The notes beneath the pieces were generated by a model that did not search any database, was not told where the DNA came from, and saw only the letters and a program-made list of their open reading frames with translations. The translations under genes and the position numbers were made by a program. Shown one piece after another: positions 57,713-64,000 of a stretch of 64,000 nucleotides of DNA; positions within the stretch are counted from its first letter, which is position 1, and the number at the start of each line of letters is the position of its first letter. Origin of the DNA: Enterobacter sp. CC120223-11 (GTDB lineage Bacteria; Pseudomonadota; Gammaproteobacteria; Enterobacterales; Enterobacteriaceae); contig NZ_OBEF01000006.1 of assembly GCF_900215375.1 (NCBI RefSeq), forward strand, positions 124,001 to 188,000, given 5' to 3'.

Positions 57713-58357
57713 TTAACCAATCGCCACCGGGAAGATGGAACCGAGGATCATCGCGCCGAGGATGGCGCCGCCGGTGATCGGCTTCTGCCAGATGTAGAAC
57801 AGTAATGCGCCAACCAGCGAGCCAATCCCGATTGGAATGGAGGCGGTCATTGCGCTGAGGATAATCAAAGGACCGAGGAAGCGGCCGGAGGCGTTACCCG
57901 CGCCCATCATCACGTCCGCCCCGTAGGTGGAGTTGCTCTGGTTGACGGTAAACTTACGCGCCAGAATGATGATGTAGCCAATCGCCAGGCCGATAATCAG
58001 GCCGGTTGCCAGTGAGGCAGCGAAGTTGGCAACAGGGAAGACAATGCCTGCGCCGAGCAGCAGCGCCGGAACGCCAAGGCCCACGCCGGTCTGAATCGCC
58101 CCGCCGATATCAAGAATACCGACCAGCGAACCTTCAATGATGCGGGCAAACAGGAAGCTTGCACCGAATGCCGCCACCGCGCCGTACACGCCGGTGTCGA
58201 TCCCGGACTTCAGCATCGCCACGAAGGCCACTTCGTTAAACGCGCCAATGCCGTACAGGTAGTACATGTGTGTCCCGGCGAAGACGCCGGAAGAGAGCAG
58301 GCCGACAAAGATCGGGAATGACCAGTCCGCGTACCAAAAACCTTTATTCTGTTCCAT
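57713..58357 (-). CDS. DUF4310 membrane protein
   Basis: A 214-residue integral membrane protein with about five or six hydrophobic segments and many Gly residues (GVGLGVPALLLGAGIVFPVANF, GIGSLVGALLFYIW). Matches DUF4310, one of four proteins (with DUF4311, DUF4312 and SFCGS) that always travel together in a few Firmicutes and gamma-proteobacteria. It probably forms the transport channel with DUF4311. It lies 11 bp from the DUF4311 stop. Confidence 0.8.
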   Translation of the reverse strand: MEQNKGFWYADWSFPIFVGLLSSGVFAGTHMYYLYGIGAFNEVAFVAMLKSGIDTGVYGAVAAFGASFLFARIIEGSLVGILDIGGAIQTGVGLGVPALLLGAGIVFPVANFAASLATGLIIGLAIGYIIILARKFTVNQSNSTYGADVMMGAGNASGRFLGPLIILSAMTASIPIGIGSLVGALLFYIWQKPITGGAILGAMILGSIFPVAIG

Positions 58358-58368
58358 GCGTTATCCCC

Positions 58369-59145
58369 TTATTTGCCGCTCAACGCGTTATGCAGCAGAT
58401 CCAGCCAGTTCGGCACCGTCATGTGGAAGGACTCAATCATCTTCATGTCGAATCCACGGAAGAAGGCACTCAGCACGAACAGGGCGATAATGGCCGCCAT
58501 CATGATTTTGGTGACGCGGTTCCAGCCTGCGTCCTCTACGCCTTTACCAATCAGAATACCCAGCACCAGGCCCGGTACGGCGTTGCCCATAATCAGCTGC
58601 GCTGCGCCGCCGAAGATGGTTGCCCAGAAGCCTGATTTCTTACCGGCATCAATCGCCGCCAGCCAGAAAATTACTGGCATGATGATGTTCACCAGCAGGT
58701 TTGCCGCAGGCACCAGCACCTTAACCGCAGTCACCTGCAGGGCTTCCGGTACAGCAGAGGCTGTGGAGTTGAGGAACGCCACCACGATCATGCCGATAAG
58801 GCCACAGGCCACCGCCATTTTCTTCGGATCGTGAAGGGTTTCCGCCACGTTGCGGTTTTTCAGCATCAGCGCTGAAGCACCCCAGTGTGGGATGATGCGA
58901 TGGTCAACGTCCTGGGTGAAGGCACCTGCCGCCACGGAGGACGCCCAGGCGTTGAAGAAGAAGCCCAGACCAAAGGAGAAGTGAGAGGCCGGATCCCCTT
59001 CGCAGGAGTTCAGCTCGCCCAAAGTACGAAAAGCACCCATCCCTTGCGTGGTGGGCGCATGAAACATGCGTGCAGCTCCGGCGCCCACACCGACGCCGAC
59101 CAGGCCGCCGATAATGAGCGATTTAAAAAGAATAATCAGGAACAT
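58369..59145 (-). CDS. DUF4311 membrane protein
   Basis: A 258-residue integral membrane protein with about six or seven helices. It carries conserved-looking polar loops, GELNSCEGDPASHFSFG and FTQDVDHRIIPHWGAS, rich in Asp, His and Glu, which could bind substrate or protons. It is the second membrane component of the DUF4310-4312/SFCGS unit. AAAAGGA precedes the ATG. Function unknown; transport is inferred from topology and context. Confidence 0.8.
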   Translation of the reverse strand: MFLIILFKSLIIGGLVGVGVGAGAARMFHAPTTQGMGAFRTLGELNSCEGDPASHFSFGLGFFFNAWASSVAAGAFTQDVDHRIIPHWGASALMLKNRNVAETLHDPKKMAVACGLIGMIVVAFLNSTASAVPEALQVTAVKVLVPAANLLVNIIMPVIFWLAAIDAGKKSGFWATIFGGAAQLIMGNAVPGLVLGILIGKGVEDAGWNRVTKIMMAAIIALFVLSAFFRGFDMKMIESFHMTVPNWLDLLHNALSGK

Positions 59146-59166
59146 GAGTCTGTCCTTTTCTAATGG

Positions 59167-59466
59167 TTATGTTGTCGTGACGAAATCAACCTGGTCAAGA
59201 TTTAAGGCTGTCACGTTGACGGTAACGTCCAGCTCTACGCTGAACGTGCGTCGCTCCCGGCGCAGAAAGAAAAACAGAAAAGCCTCTTTCCGGACCGCTT
59301 CCTGCGCATGAACAACCGCCACGTCCTGTGGTTCAATGCGCAGTAAAATGTGCGGTGATGCTTTCATCACCGTACCCTGTACCTGGCTGAGCGCATCGGC
59401 GAAGGCGCGTGCTTTGGCCTCGCCTTTGCCCTTCACCCTCACCGTGGTGGTGAACTGTTCTTTCAT
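59167..59466 (-). CDS. DUF4312 small cytoplasmic protein
   Basis: A 99-residue soluble protein (KEQFTTTVRVKGKGEAKARAF start) of the DUF4312 family. Alternating beta and helical pattern, no membrane segment. Its ATG lies 2 nt from the SFCGS stop (TAAGCATG), so it is translationally coupled. With SFCGS it resembles in size the soluble EIIA/EIIB partners of PTS transporters, but no phosphorylation site is obvious. Confidence 0.8.
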   Translation of the reverse strand: MKEQFTTTVRVKGKGEAKARAFADALSQVQGTVMKASPHILLRIEPQDVAVVHAQEAVRKEAFLFFFLRRERRTFSVELDVTVNVTALNLDQVDFVTTT

Positions 59467-59468
59467 GC

Positions 59469-59831
59469 TTATGCGCCGTGTTTCTTCTGCCAGGCCTGAA
59501 CCAGACGCTCGCCCAGCTCTTCTTTATCCATGAAGCCAAAGCCCAGCACGTTCGCGCCTTCGTTGATGGCAGTAACGCCTTCTTCAACGGAGCGCATGCC
59601 GTACTTGGCTTTATAGCCGTGCTTGGTCTGAGCGGTAATGGCGCCCGCGCCGCCGCTGCCGCAGAAGGAGATGCCGAAGGTGGCGTTTTCCGCTTTCATC
59701 ACGTCGCCAAGCTTCATATCTGCTGCCACGCCCGGAACCACAACTGCACGGCCACCGGCCTTTTCCACGCCTGCTGCAACTTTCTGACCTTTACCCAGAC
59801 GGTCGCCAATCACTACGGTAATTTGTTCCAT
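59469..59831 (-). CDS. SFCGS-type glycine-rich protein
   Basis: A 120-residue soluble protein starting MEQITVVIGDRLGKGQ. The signature SFCGSGGAGAI at about residues 60-70 names the family and holds a single Cys in a Gly-rich loop, reminiscent of the phosphocysteine P-loop of PTS EIIB proteins. GGAG lies before the ATG at 59831; a longer frame overlaps the PRD gene and is rejected. The first of the four coupled unknown genes. Confidence 0.85.
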   Translation of the reverse strand: MEQITVVIGDRLGKGQKVAAGVEKAGGRAVVVPGVAADMKLGDVMKAENATFGISFCGSGGAGAITAQTKHGYKAKYGMRSVEEGVTAINEGANVLGFGFMDKEELGERLVQAWQKKHGA

Positions 59832-59841
59832 GTTTTGCTCC

Positions 59842-60171
59842 TTAAATGTTTTCTTTCGCCACTTCGAAGTGCACTGACAGCAGCCAGGCCTCTTCATCCG
59901 GAAGGTTGCCGAACTGCGCGACCACTTCGCGGGCAAGCTGCATTGATTCAGGTGAAATTTCTTCAAACAGGCTGGCTTCCACTTCTGGCAGCGGCTCGCC
60001 GGTAATTGACCGGTGTGCCATCGCACGGACGTGAGATGTCAGCATTTGCTCCTGGACGTCGTTCGGAATTATGTCGTGACCCTTGAGCAGGCTGTACACC
60101 TGGCCCAGCATGCGCGTTGCAAGTTCTTCGGTCTGACTTCCTGCGTCGGTAATGACTGCTCCGTTGTTCAC
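59842..60171 (-). CDS. Stand-alone PRD-domain protein
   Basis: A protein of about 109 residues consisting of a single PTS-regulation domain (LLKGHDIIPNDVQEQMLTSHVRAMAHRS, later LSVHFEVAKENI), with two His candidates for phosphorylation. It lacks a DNA-binding domain, so it may act as a phospho-sensor or transporter-associated protein. I prefer GTG 60171; the frame is open up to 60291 but the extra residues look non-coding. First gene of the operon, 10 nt before SFCGS. Confidence 0.75.
   Translation of the reverse strand: MNNGAVITDAGSQTEELATRMLGQVYSLLKGHDIIPNDVQEQMLTSHVRAMAHRSITGEPLPEVEASLFEEISPESMQLAREVVAQFGNLPDEEAWLLSVHFEVAKENI
59860..59871. promoter_or_regulatory. CACTTCGAAGTG palindrome inside the PRD gene end
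   Basis: A perfect 12-bp palindrome within the last codons of the PRD gene, about 30 bp before the SFCGS start. Identical to the core of the palindrome at 60242-60261. Confidence 0.45.
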
Positions 60172-60241
60172 TCTTCTGACCCCGTTAATTGCGTCTGAGT
60201 CAAAAACTACCGCGGAGGGTGTCGGGTTTGTAGCGAGTTGT

Positions 60242-60261
60242 TTTCCACTTCGAAGTGGAAA
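60242..60261. promoter_or_regulatory. 20-bp palindrome upstream of the PRD/SFCGS operon
   Basis: TTTCCACTTCGAAGTGGAAA is a perfect palindrome 71 bp upstream of the PRD start. A half-site CGAAGTGGAAA recurs at 60367-60377. Likely operator of the cluster's regulator. Confidence 0.6.
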
Positions 60262-60325
60262 GGCGAGCGGCAGCAGTGATCTGTCCCACATAAATTCGTC
60301 AGACAGGGATGAAATGCTGGATTAG

Positions 60326-60341
60326 TGTGATGAGAATCACG
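60326..60341. promoter_or_regulatory. CRP-like site upstream of the PRD/SFCGS operon
   Basis: TGTGA-TGAGAA-TCACG differs by one base from the CRP consensus TGTGA-N6-TCACA. It lies about 155 bp upstream of the operon's first gene and fits catabolite control of a sugar-acid pathway. Confidence 0.6.
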
Positions 60342-60452
60342 GGAAAAAACTGAAAAGAGGGCGGGCCGAAGTGGAAATACTTTGCAGAGCGACATGCAAA
60401 AATGTGAAGTCGATAAGCTTTTACGATGACGATGCGGGGAAATCAGAGGAAC

Positions 60453-60485
60453 GCTGGCGAGGAGTTTACGGGTTCCCTCGCCAGC
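60453..60485. terminator. Hairpin downstream of cybC
   Basis: GCTGGCGAGG and CCTCGCCAGC pair around a 13-base loop, 35 bp past the cybC stop. T-runs are weak on both sides. Confidence 0.6.
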
Positions 60486-60519
60486 CTTTCGTTCAGAACG
60501 CCGGGCTCAGGCCCCGCGC

Positions 60520-60906
60520 TTAGCGGTACTTCTTATGGTAAGTGTTGCGGGTTCCGGCAAGATCCAGCGCCACGCCCTGTGCTTCCTTGATTTTACCTTC
60601 GTTGGCAAGCTTCATTGCGCCGTCAATCTGACCGATCAGAACATCGAAGCCGTGGCGATAGTCTTTCATCTCCGCGCTGTCTGCCGCTTTGCCTTCCAGC
60701 TTCGGCGGGGTCTGTTTCTGTGCATCCTGAGCGGCGGTACGCATTTCGGTCAGCGCCGCTTTCATTTCCGCGGCATCATCGGTTTTCTGCACCACTTTCA
60801 GGTTTTCAGACAGGGTGTCCATATCGTCACCGAGATCGGCAAAGGCAGGAACTGCCGCCATCATCAGGGTGGAGACAGCCAGCGCTGCCAGCAGGTTTTT
60901 ACGCAT
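60520..60906 (-). CDS. cybC: Soluble cytochrome b562
   Basis: A 128-residue periplasmic haemoprotein. The signal peptide is residues 1-23 (ending AFA). The mature four-helix bundle has the axial Met in DLGDDMDTL (mature residue about 6-7) and the axial His near the C-terminus in NTYHKKYR. It carries electrons in the periplasm; physiological partners are not known. About 70 bp downstream of pmbA on the same strand, as in E. coli. Confidence 0.97.
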   Translation of the reverse strand: MRKNLLAALAVSTLMMAAVPAFADLGDDMDTLSENLKVVQKTDDAAEMKAALTEMRTAAQDAQKQTPPKLEGKAADSAEMKDYRHGFDVLIGQIDGAMKLANEGKIKEAQGVALDLAGTRNTYHKKYR

Positions 60907-60976
60907 TGCTCACTTCCTTCATTTTTTATTATTGAACAGGTATGGCGCGACAAGCCGCGCCATCATGAGAACACTG

Positions 60977-62329
60977 TTATTGCCCGGCGATTTTCATTTC
61001 CGGCAGCAGCACGGAACCGCACTGAATGTTGCTGCGCGTTTCGATGTCGTCAGCCACGGTCACGATATTACGCCACATCTCTTTCAGGTTTCCGGCGATG
61101 GTGATTTCACTTACCGGATACTGGATTTCACCATTCTCTACCCAGAAACCAGACGCGCCGCGGGAGTAGTCGCCCGTTACGCCACTCACACCCTGCCCCA
61201 TCAGTTCGGTGACCACAAGGCCGGTGCCCATCTCTTTAAGCAACTTTTCAAAGCTCAGGCCCTGGCCCTGAATGCGCCAGTTATGAATGCCGCCCGCGTG
61301 GCCGGTGCTTTTCAGGCCGAGCTTGCGCGCGGAGTAGTTGGTCAGCAGCCATTGGGTCAGAATGCCGTCCTTGATGATGTCACGGCGCTCTGTGCGCACG
61401 CCTTCGCTGTCGAACGGCGTGGAGGCCAGGCCTTTCAGCAGATGCGGATGTTCTTCAATGGTCAGCCATTCAGGGAGAATTTGCTTGCCGAGAGAATCGA
61501 GCAGGAACGTCGATTTACGGTATACCGCGCCGCCCGCAATCGCACCGACCAGGTGGCCAAACAGCCCGGTCGCTACTTCGTTCGCGAAAATTACCGGCGC
61601 TTTCATGGTGGAAAGCTTACGCGGAGAAAGGCGCGACAGCGTGCGCTTTGCGCAATCTGCACCCACGGCTTCCGGGTCGAGCAGGTCGCCTATCGCGCGG
61701 CCAATGGTGTAGGCATAGTCACGCTCCATGTCGCCGTTTTCTTCGGCAATCACGCAGCTTGAAAGGGAATGACGGGTGGAGCAGTAGCTTTGCAGCATGC
61801 CGTGGCTGTTGCCGAACACCTTGATGCCGTAGTGGCTGTTGAAGCTGCCGCCTTCGGTGTTGGTGATGCGTTTGTCCGCCTTCAGCGCTGCCTGTTCGGC
61901 GCGGGCGGCAAACTCGATGGCCTCGTCCGGGGAAACTTCCGCCGGGTGGAACAGATCCAGGTCTGGCGCATCAAAGGCCAGCAGATCTTTTTCCGCAACG
62001 CCTGCATACGGGTCTGGCGAGGTGTAACGGGCAATATCCAGCGCCGCCTGCACGGTGCGGGCGATGGCGTCCGGACTTAAGTCCGTTGAGGAGGCGCTGC
62101 CTTTACGGTTCTGGTGATACACCGTGATGCCAAGCGCGCCGTCGCTGTTGAATTCGACATTTTCGACTTCGCCAAAGCGAGTGCTGACGCCGATCCCGGT
62201 CGTTTTGCTGACCCCAACCTCTGCGCCATCAGACTTGCCTGCCGCCAGTTCCAGCGCGGTGGAGACGGCCTTTTCCAGTGCTTTACGCTGTTCTGCTACC
62301 TGTGTGATCACTTTCATCGCTAATGCCAT
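60977..62329 (-). CDS. pmbA: Metalloprotease subunit PmbA (TldE)
   Basis: A 450-residue TldD/E-family protein, the same length as E. coli PmbA. With TldD it forms a heterodimeric protease that matures peptides such as microcin B17 and degrades the CcdA antitoxin. The subunit lacks the HExxxH zinc motif found in TldD, as expected for TldE. Divergent from yjgA across 94 bp, the conserved enterobacterial arrangement. Confidence 0.97.
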   Translation of the reverse strand: MALAMKVITQVAEQRKALEKAVSTALELAAGKSDGAEVGVSKTTGIGVSTRFGEVENVEFNSDGALGITVYHQNRKGSASSTDLSPDAIARTVQAALDIARYTSPDPYAGVAEKDLLAFDAPDLDLFHPAEVSPDEAIEFAARAEQAALKADKRITNTEGGSFNSHYGIKVFGNSHGMLQSYCSTRHSLSSCVIAEENGDMERDYAYTIGRAIGDLLDPEAVGADCAKRTLSRLSPRKLSTMKAPVIFANEVATGLFGHLVGAIAGGAVYRKSTFLLDSLGKQILPEWLTIEEHPHLLKGLASTPFDSEGVRTERRDIIKDGILTQWLLTNYSARKLGLKSTGHAGGIHNWRIQGQGLSFEKLLKEMGTGLVVTELMGQGVSGVTGDYSRGASGFWVENGEIQYPVSEITIAGNLKEMWRNIVTVADDIETRSNIQCGSVLLPEMKIAGQ

Positions 62330-62423
62330 AATGTAGAAAGGAGTTTAGTGAAGTCTAACAGAGAACTGTTTTTCAGTGCGTAGTGAAACTGCTACCATAT
62401 GCCTCTTTTTTTAGGAGCCTGAG

Positions 62424-62978
62424 ATGACAAAGCAGCCCGAAGACTGGCTCGACGACGTGCCCGGTGATGACGAAATTGACGATGAAGATGATGAAATCAT
62501 CTGGGTCAGCAAAAGTGAAATTAAACGCGACGCTGAGGAATTAAAAGATCTCGGCGCCGAAATGGTAGAGCTCGGTAAGAACGCGCTCGACAAAATCCCG
62601 CTGGATGAAGACCTGCGTGCCGCCATTGAGCTGGCGCAGAAGATCAAGAAAGAGGGCCGCCGCCGTCAGCTGCAGCTGATTGGAAAAATGCTGCGAAACC
62701 GCGACGTTGATCCGATTCGCCAGGCGCTGGATAAGCTGAAAAACCGCCACAACCAGCAGGTTGCCCTGTTCCATAAGCTGGAACAGCTGCGCGATCGTCT
62801 GATCGTGGAAGGGGATGATGCGGTTGCGGAAGTGCTGAACCTGTGGCCGGACGCCGACCGCCAGCAGCTGCGCTCGCTTATCCGTAATGCGAAGAAAGAG
62901 AAGGAAGGCAATAAGCCGCCAAAATCATCTCGTCTGATTTTCCAGTACCTGCGCGAGTTGGCGGAAAACGCCGAGTAA
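62424..62978 (+). CDS. darP: Ribosome assembly factor DarP (YjgA)
   Basis: A 184-residue, highly charged helical protein ([13 protein letters not shown] near the start) that associates with late 50S assembly intermediates in E. coli. The DUF615 features [17 protein letters not shown] and [16 protein letters not shown] are intact. Start preceded by TTAGGAGCC. Confidence 0.96.
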   Translation: MTKQPEDWLDDVPGDDEIDDEDDEIIWVSKSEIKRDAEELKDLGAEMVELGKNALDKIPLDEDLRAAIELAQKIKKEGRRRQLQLIGKMLRNRDVDPIRQALDKLKNRHNQQVALFHKLEQLRDRLIVEGDDAVAEVLNLWPDADRQQLRSLIRNAKKEKEGNKPPKSSRLIFQYLRELAENAE

Positions 62979-62986
62979 TCGCCTGT

Positions 62987-63014
62987 AGCAGCCCCGTTCT
63001 GGACGGGGCTTGCT
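62987..63014. terminator. Terminator between convergent darP and GNAT genes
   Basis: AGCCCCGT and ACGGGGCT pair around TCTGG, extended by AGCA/TGCT flanks. Confidence 0.75.
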
Positions 63015-63015
63015 G

Positions 63016-63552
63016 TTACTGTGCCATCACCACCTGATGTAATTCCTTCCTGAAGCGTTGATACGCTTCTTCCGCCAGCGGCTGCGGGTAGCTCAATACA
63101 ATCAGTTCATGATCGGCGATGCCGTCGTGATAGCTCGGATGCGTATGCGCGTAGTCGTTCGCCACAAACCCCATGCTCTGATAAAAGCGAAGCCGCTTGC
63201 GGGCAATGTCCGTGGTCAGCGGGTCGATTTCCAGCAGCGTACGCGGATTGCGCGCCAAAAGCCGGGCGAGTAAACGCTTGCCGTAGCCCTGACCGCGCAG
63301 GCTGTCGTCAATGGCGAGATGCTCAATGTAGCCATAATCCACGAATCGCCAGGTACCGCTTAAGCCCACAAATATGTCGCCATCGAACCAGACCTCCAGC
63401 GCATAGTCCGGATGCGCCAGCGCCTGCCTTTTCGCCACATCTTCCCGCTGTTCATGCCAGGGAAAAGCGTGGGAATAGAGGTCATCTACCAGGGAGAAAC
63501 GTTCCCCTTCGGCGTTCGTCAGTTTTTCGCTCGTTAGCATCGCAGCGTCCAT
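63016..63552 (-). CDS. GNAT-family N-acetyltransferase
   Basis: A 178-residue acetyltransferase. The acetyl-CoA loop is visible in IDDSLRGQGYGKRLL (R-G-x-G-x-G/K type, about residues 83-97), followed by the ARKRLRFYQSMGF motif typical of the C-terminal GNAT region. The substrate is unknown. The start could be Met1 or Met5; neither has a strong SD. It lies downstream of mpl on the same strand but behind a terminator. Confidence 0.82.
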   Translation of the reverse strand: MDAAMLTSEKLTNAEGERFSLVDDLYSHAFPWHEQREDVAKRQALAHPDYALEVWFDGDIFVGLSGTWRFVDYGYIEHLAIDDSLRGQGYGKRLLARLLARNPRTLLEIDPLTTDIARKRLRFYQSMGFVANDYAHTHPSYHDGIADHELIVLSYPQPLAEEAYQRFRKELHQVVMAQ

Positions 63553-63586
63553 TATCGATGAGGGAAAGGCAGTAAAGCGGGGAAAT

Positions 63587-63617
63587 GAGCCGTCGGCGGA
63601 GATGCCGACGGCTCTGA
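63587..63617 (-). terminator. mpl terminator
   Basis: GAGCCGTCGGC and GCCGACGGCTC pair perfectly around GGAGAT; on the minus strand the stem is followed by ATTT. It lies directly past the mpl stop. Confidence 0.85.
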
Positions 63618-63625
63618 CTGCGGGA

Positions 63626-64000
63626 TTACTCTTGCGCCAGCTGCGCTTTCTTCGCCAGCATATCCAGCAGCTTCTGATGAATGCCGCCGAAACCGCCGTT
63701 GCTCATCACCAGAATATGATCGCCCGGCTGTGCGGATTTACCGACCATATCAACCAGCGTGTCCACGTCCGCACTCCAGTGCGCAGGCTGGATGCAGGCT
63801 TCCGCTACTTCCGCTACTTGCCATGGAATGTGCTGAGGCTGAAGCAGGAAGACTTCATCCGCGCGGCCCAGCGACGGGGCCAGATCGTCTTTGCAGATAC
63901 CCATTTTCATGGTGTTGGAGCGCGGTTCCAGCACGGCCAGAATGCGCGCGGTGCCGCCCACTTTGCCACGCAGTGCCTGAAGCGTGGCGAGGATAGCGGT
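63626..64000 (-). CDS. mpl: UDP-N-acetylmuramate:L-Ala-gamma-D-Glu-meso-DAP ligase, 3' part
   Basis: The C-terminal ~125 residues of Mpl; the gene runs off the window, so the N-terminus and ATP domain are not seen. Mpl recycles the murein tripeptide by joining it to UDP-MurNAc. Recognised by VLEPRSNTMKMGICKDDLAPS and the ending GDHILVMSNGGFGGIHQKLL. The frame is open from 64000 to the stop at 63626. Confidence 0.95.
   Translation of the reverse strand, partial: TAILATLQALRGKVGGTARILAVLEPRSNTMKMGICKDDLAPSLGRADEVFLLQPQHIPWQVAEVAEACIQPAHWSADVDTLVDMVGKSAQPGDHILVMSNGGFGGIHQKLLDMLAKKAQLAQE

Noticed and set aside
60190..60320. Possible sigma-54 promoter (GG-N10-GC) upstream of the PRD operon
   Set aside because: Only the invariant dinucleotides fit; the flanking consensus is poor and the cluster's regulator has no AAA+ sigma-54 activator domain.

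Overview
The window is a stretch of enterobacterial chromosome. Most proteins can be recognised as close relatives of Escherichia coli K-12 proteins (PyrB, PepA, ValS, LptF/G, ArcB, MgtA, TreB/C, NrdD/G, PmbA, YjgA). The extra genes and the gene order point to the Enterobacter/Lelliottia/Leclercia group rather than E. coli itself. The genus is an inference. Gene names rest on remembered family sequences; no database search was possible.

Layout. (1) About 0.1-12.6 kb is accessory DNA beside tRNA-Leu leuX: a secreted chitin-binding metalloprotease, a cupin, an orphan type VI Hcp with a membrane-protein partner, a glycosyltransferase, an XRE regulator with palindromic operators, an N-terminally deleted integrase, an AbiTii protein, and a two-gene HEPN-motif plus HNH-nuclease unit. 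The part from about 9.7 to 12.1 kb is visibly AT-rich. It looks like a decaying leuX island carrying probable phage-defence genes. (2) 12.9-36 kb is mostly core: an overlapping HNH/methyltransferase pair, ahr, tabA, pyrL-pyrB-pyrI, ridA, a one-chain dihydroxyacetone kinase, yjgR, an AraC regulator divergent from an MFS exporter, lptF-lptG, pepA, holC-valS, yjgM, and mtgA/elbB/arcZ/arcB. (3) 36-43.5 kb holds mgtA with its mgtL leader and the trehalose genes treR, treB, treC. (4) 43.5-47.6 kb is a beta-glucoside PTS locus (EIIC, GH4 hydrolase, EIIB, RpiR regulator) with no EIIA. (5) 48-51.2 kb is nrdDG with FNR and NrdR sites, then a ymcF-like zinc-ribbon gene. (6) 51.4-60.2 kb is an uncharacterised catabolic and transport cluster: PRD protein, SFCGS glycine-rich protein, DUF4312, DUF4311, DUF4310, amidohydrolase, DgaE-like and DgaF-like enzymes, a periplasmic lactonase and a BglG/LicR-type regulator. 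(7) 60.5-64 kb returns to core: cybC, pmbA, yjgA, a GNAT gene and the 3' part of mpl.

How the genes work together. The most promising undescribed system is region 6. Four small or membrane proteins of unknown function lie in one tight operon with two PRD proteins and a ketosugar-acid-type pathway, which suggests a novel (perhaps PTS-coupled) transporter. A 12-bp palindrome occurs twice at its promoter end, together with a CRP-like site. The second candidate is the defence-like set in region 1. Regulatory RNA elements seen directly are the pyrL attenuator, the mgtL leader and the ArcZ small RNA. Four copies of a CCCTCTCCC-type intergenic repeat and one classical REP/BIME pair punctuate the core genes. 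Compared with E. coli K-12, pyrBI-ridA is separated from mgtA, and the arcB block now abuts mgtA, indicating rearrangement.
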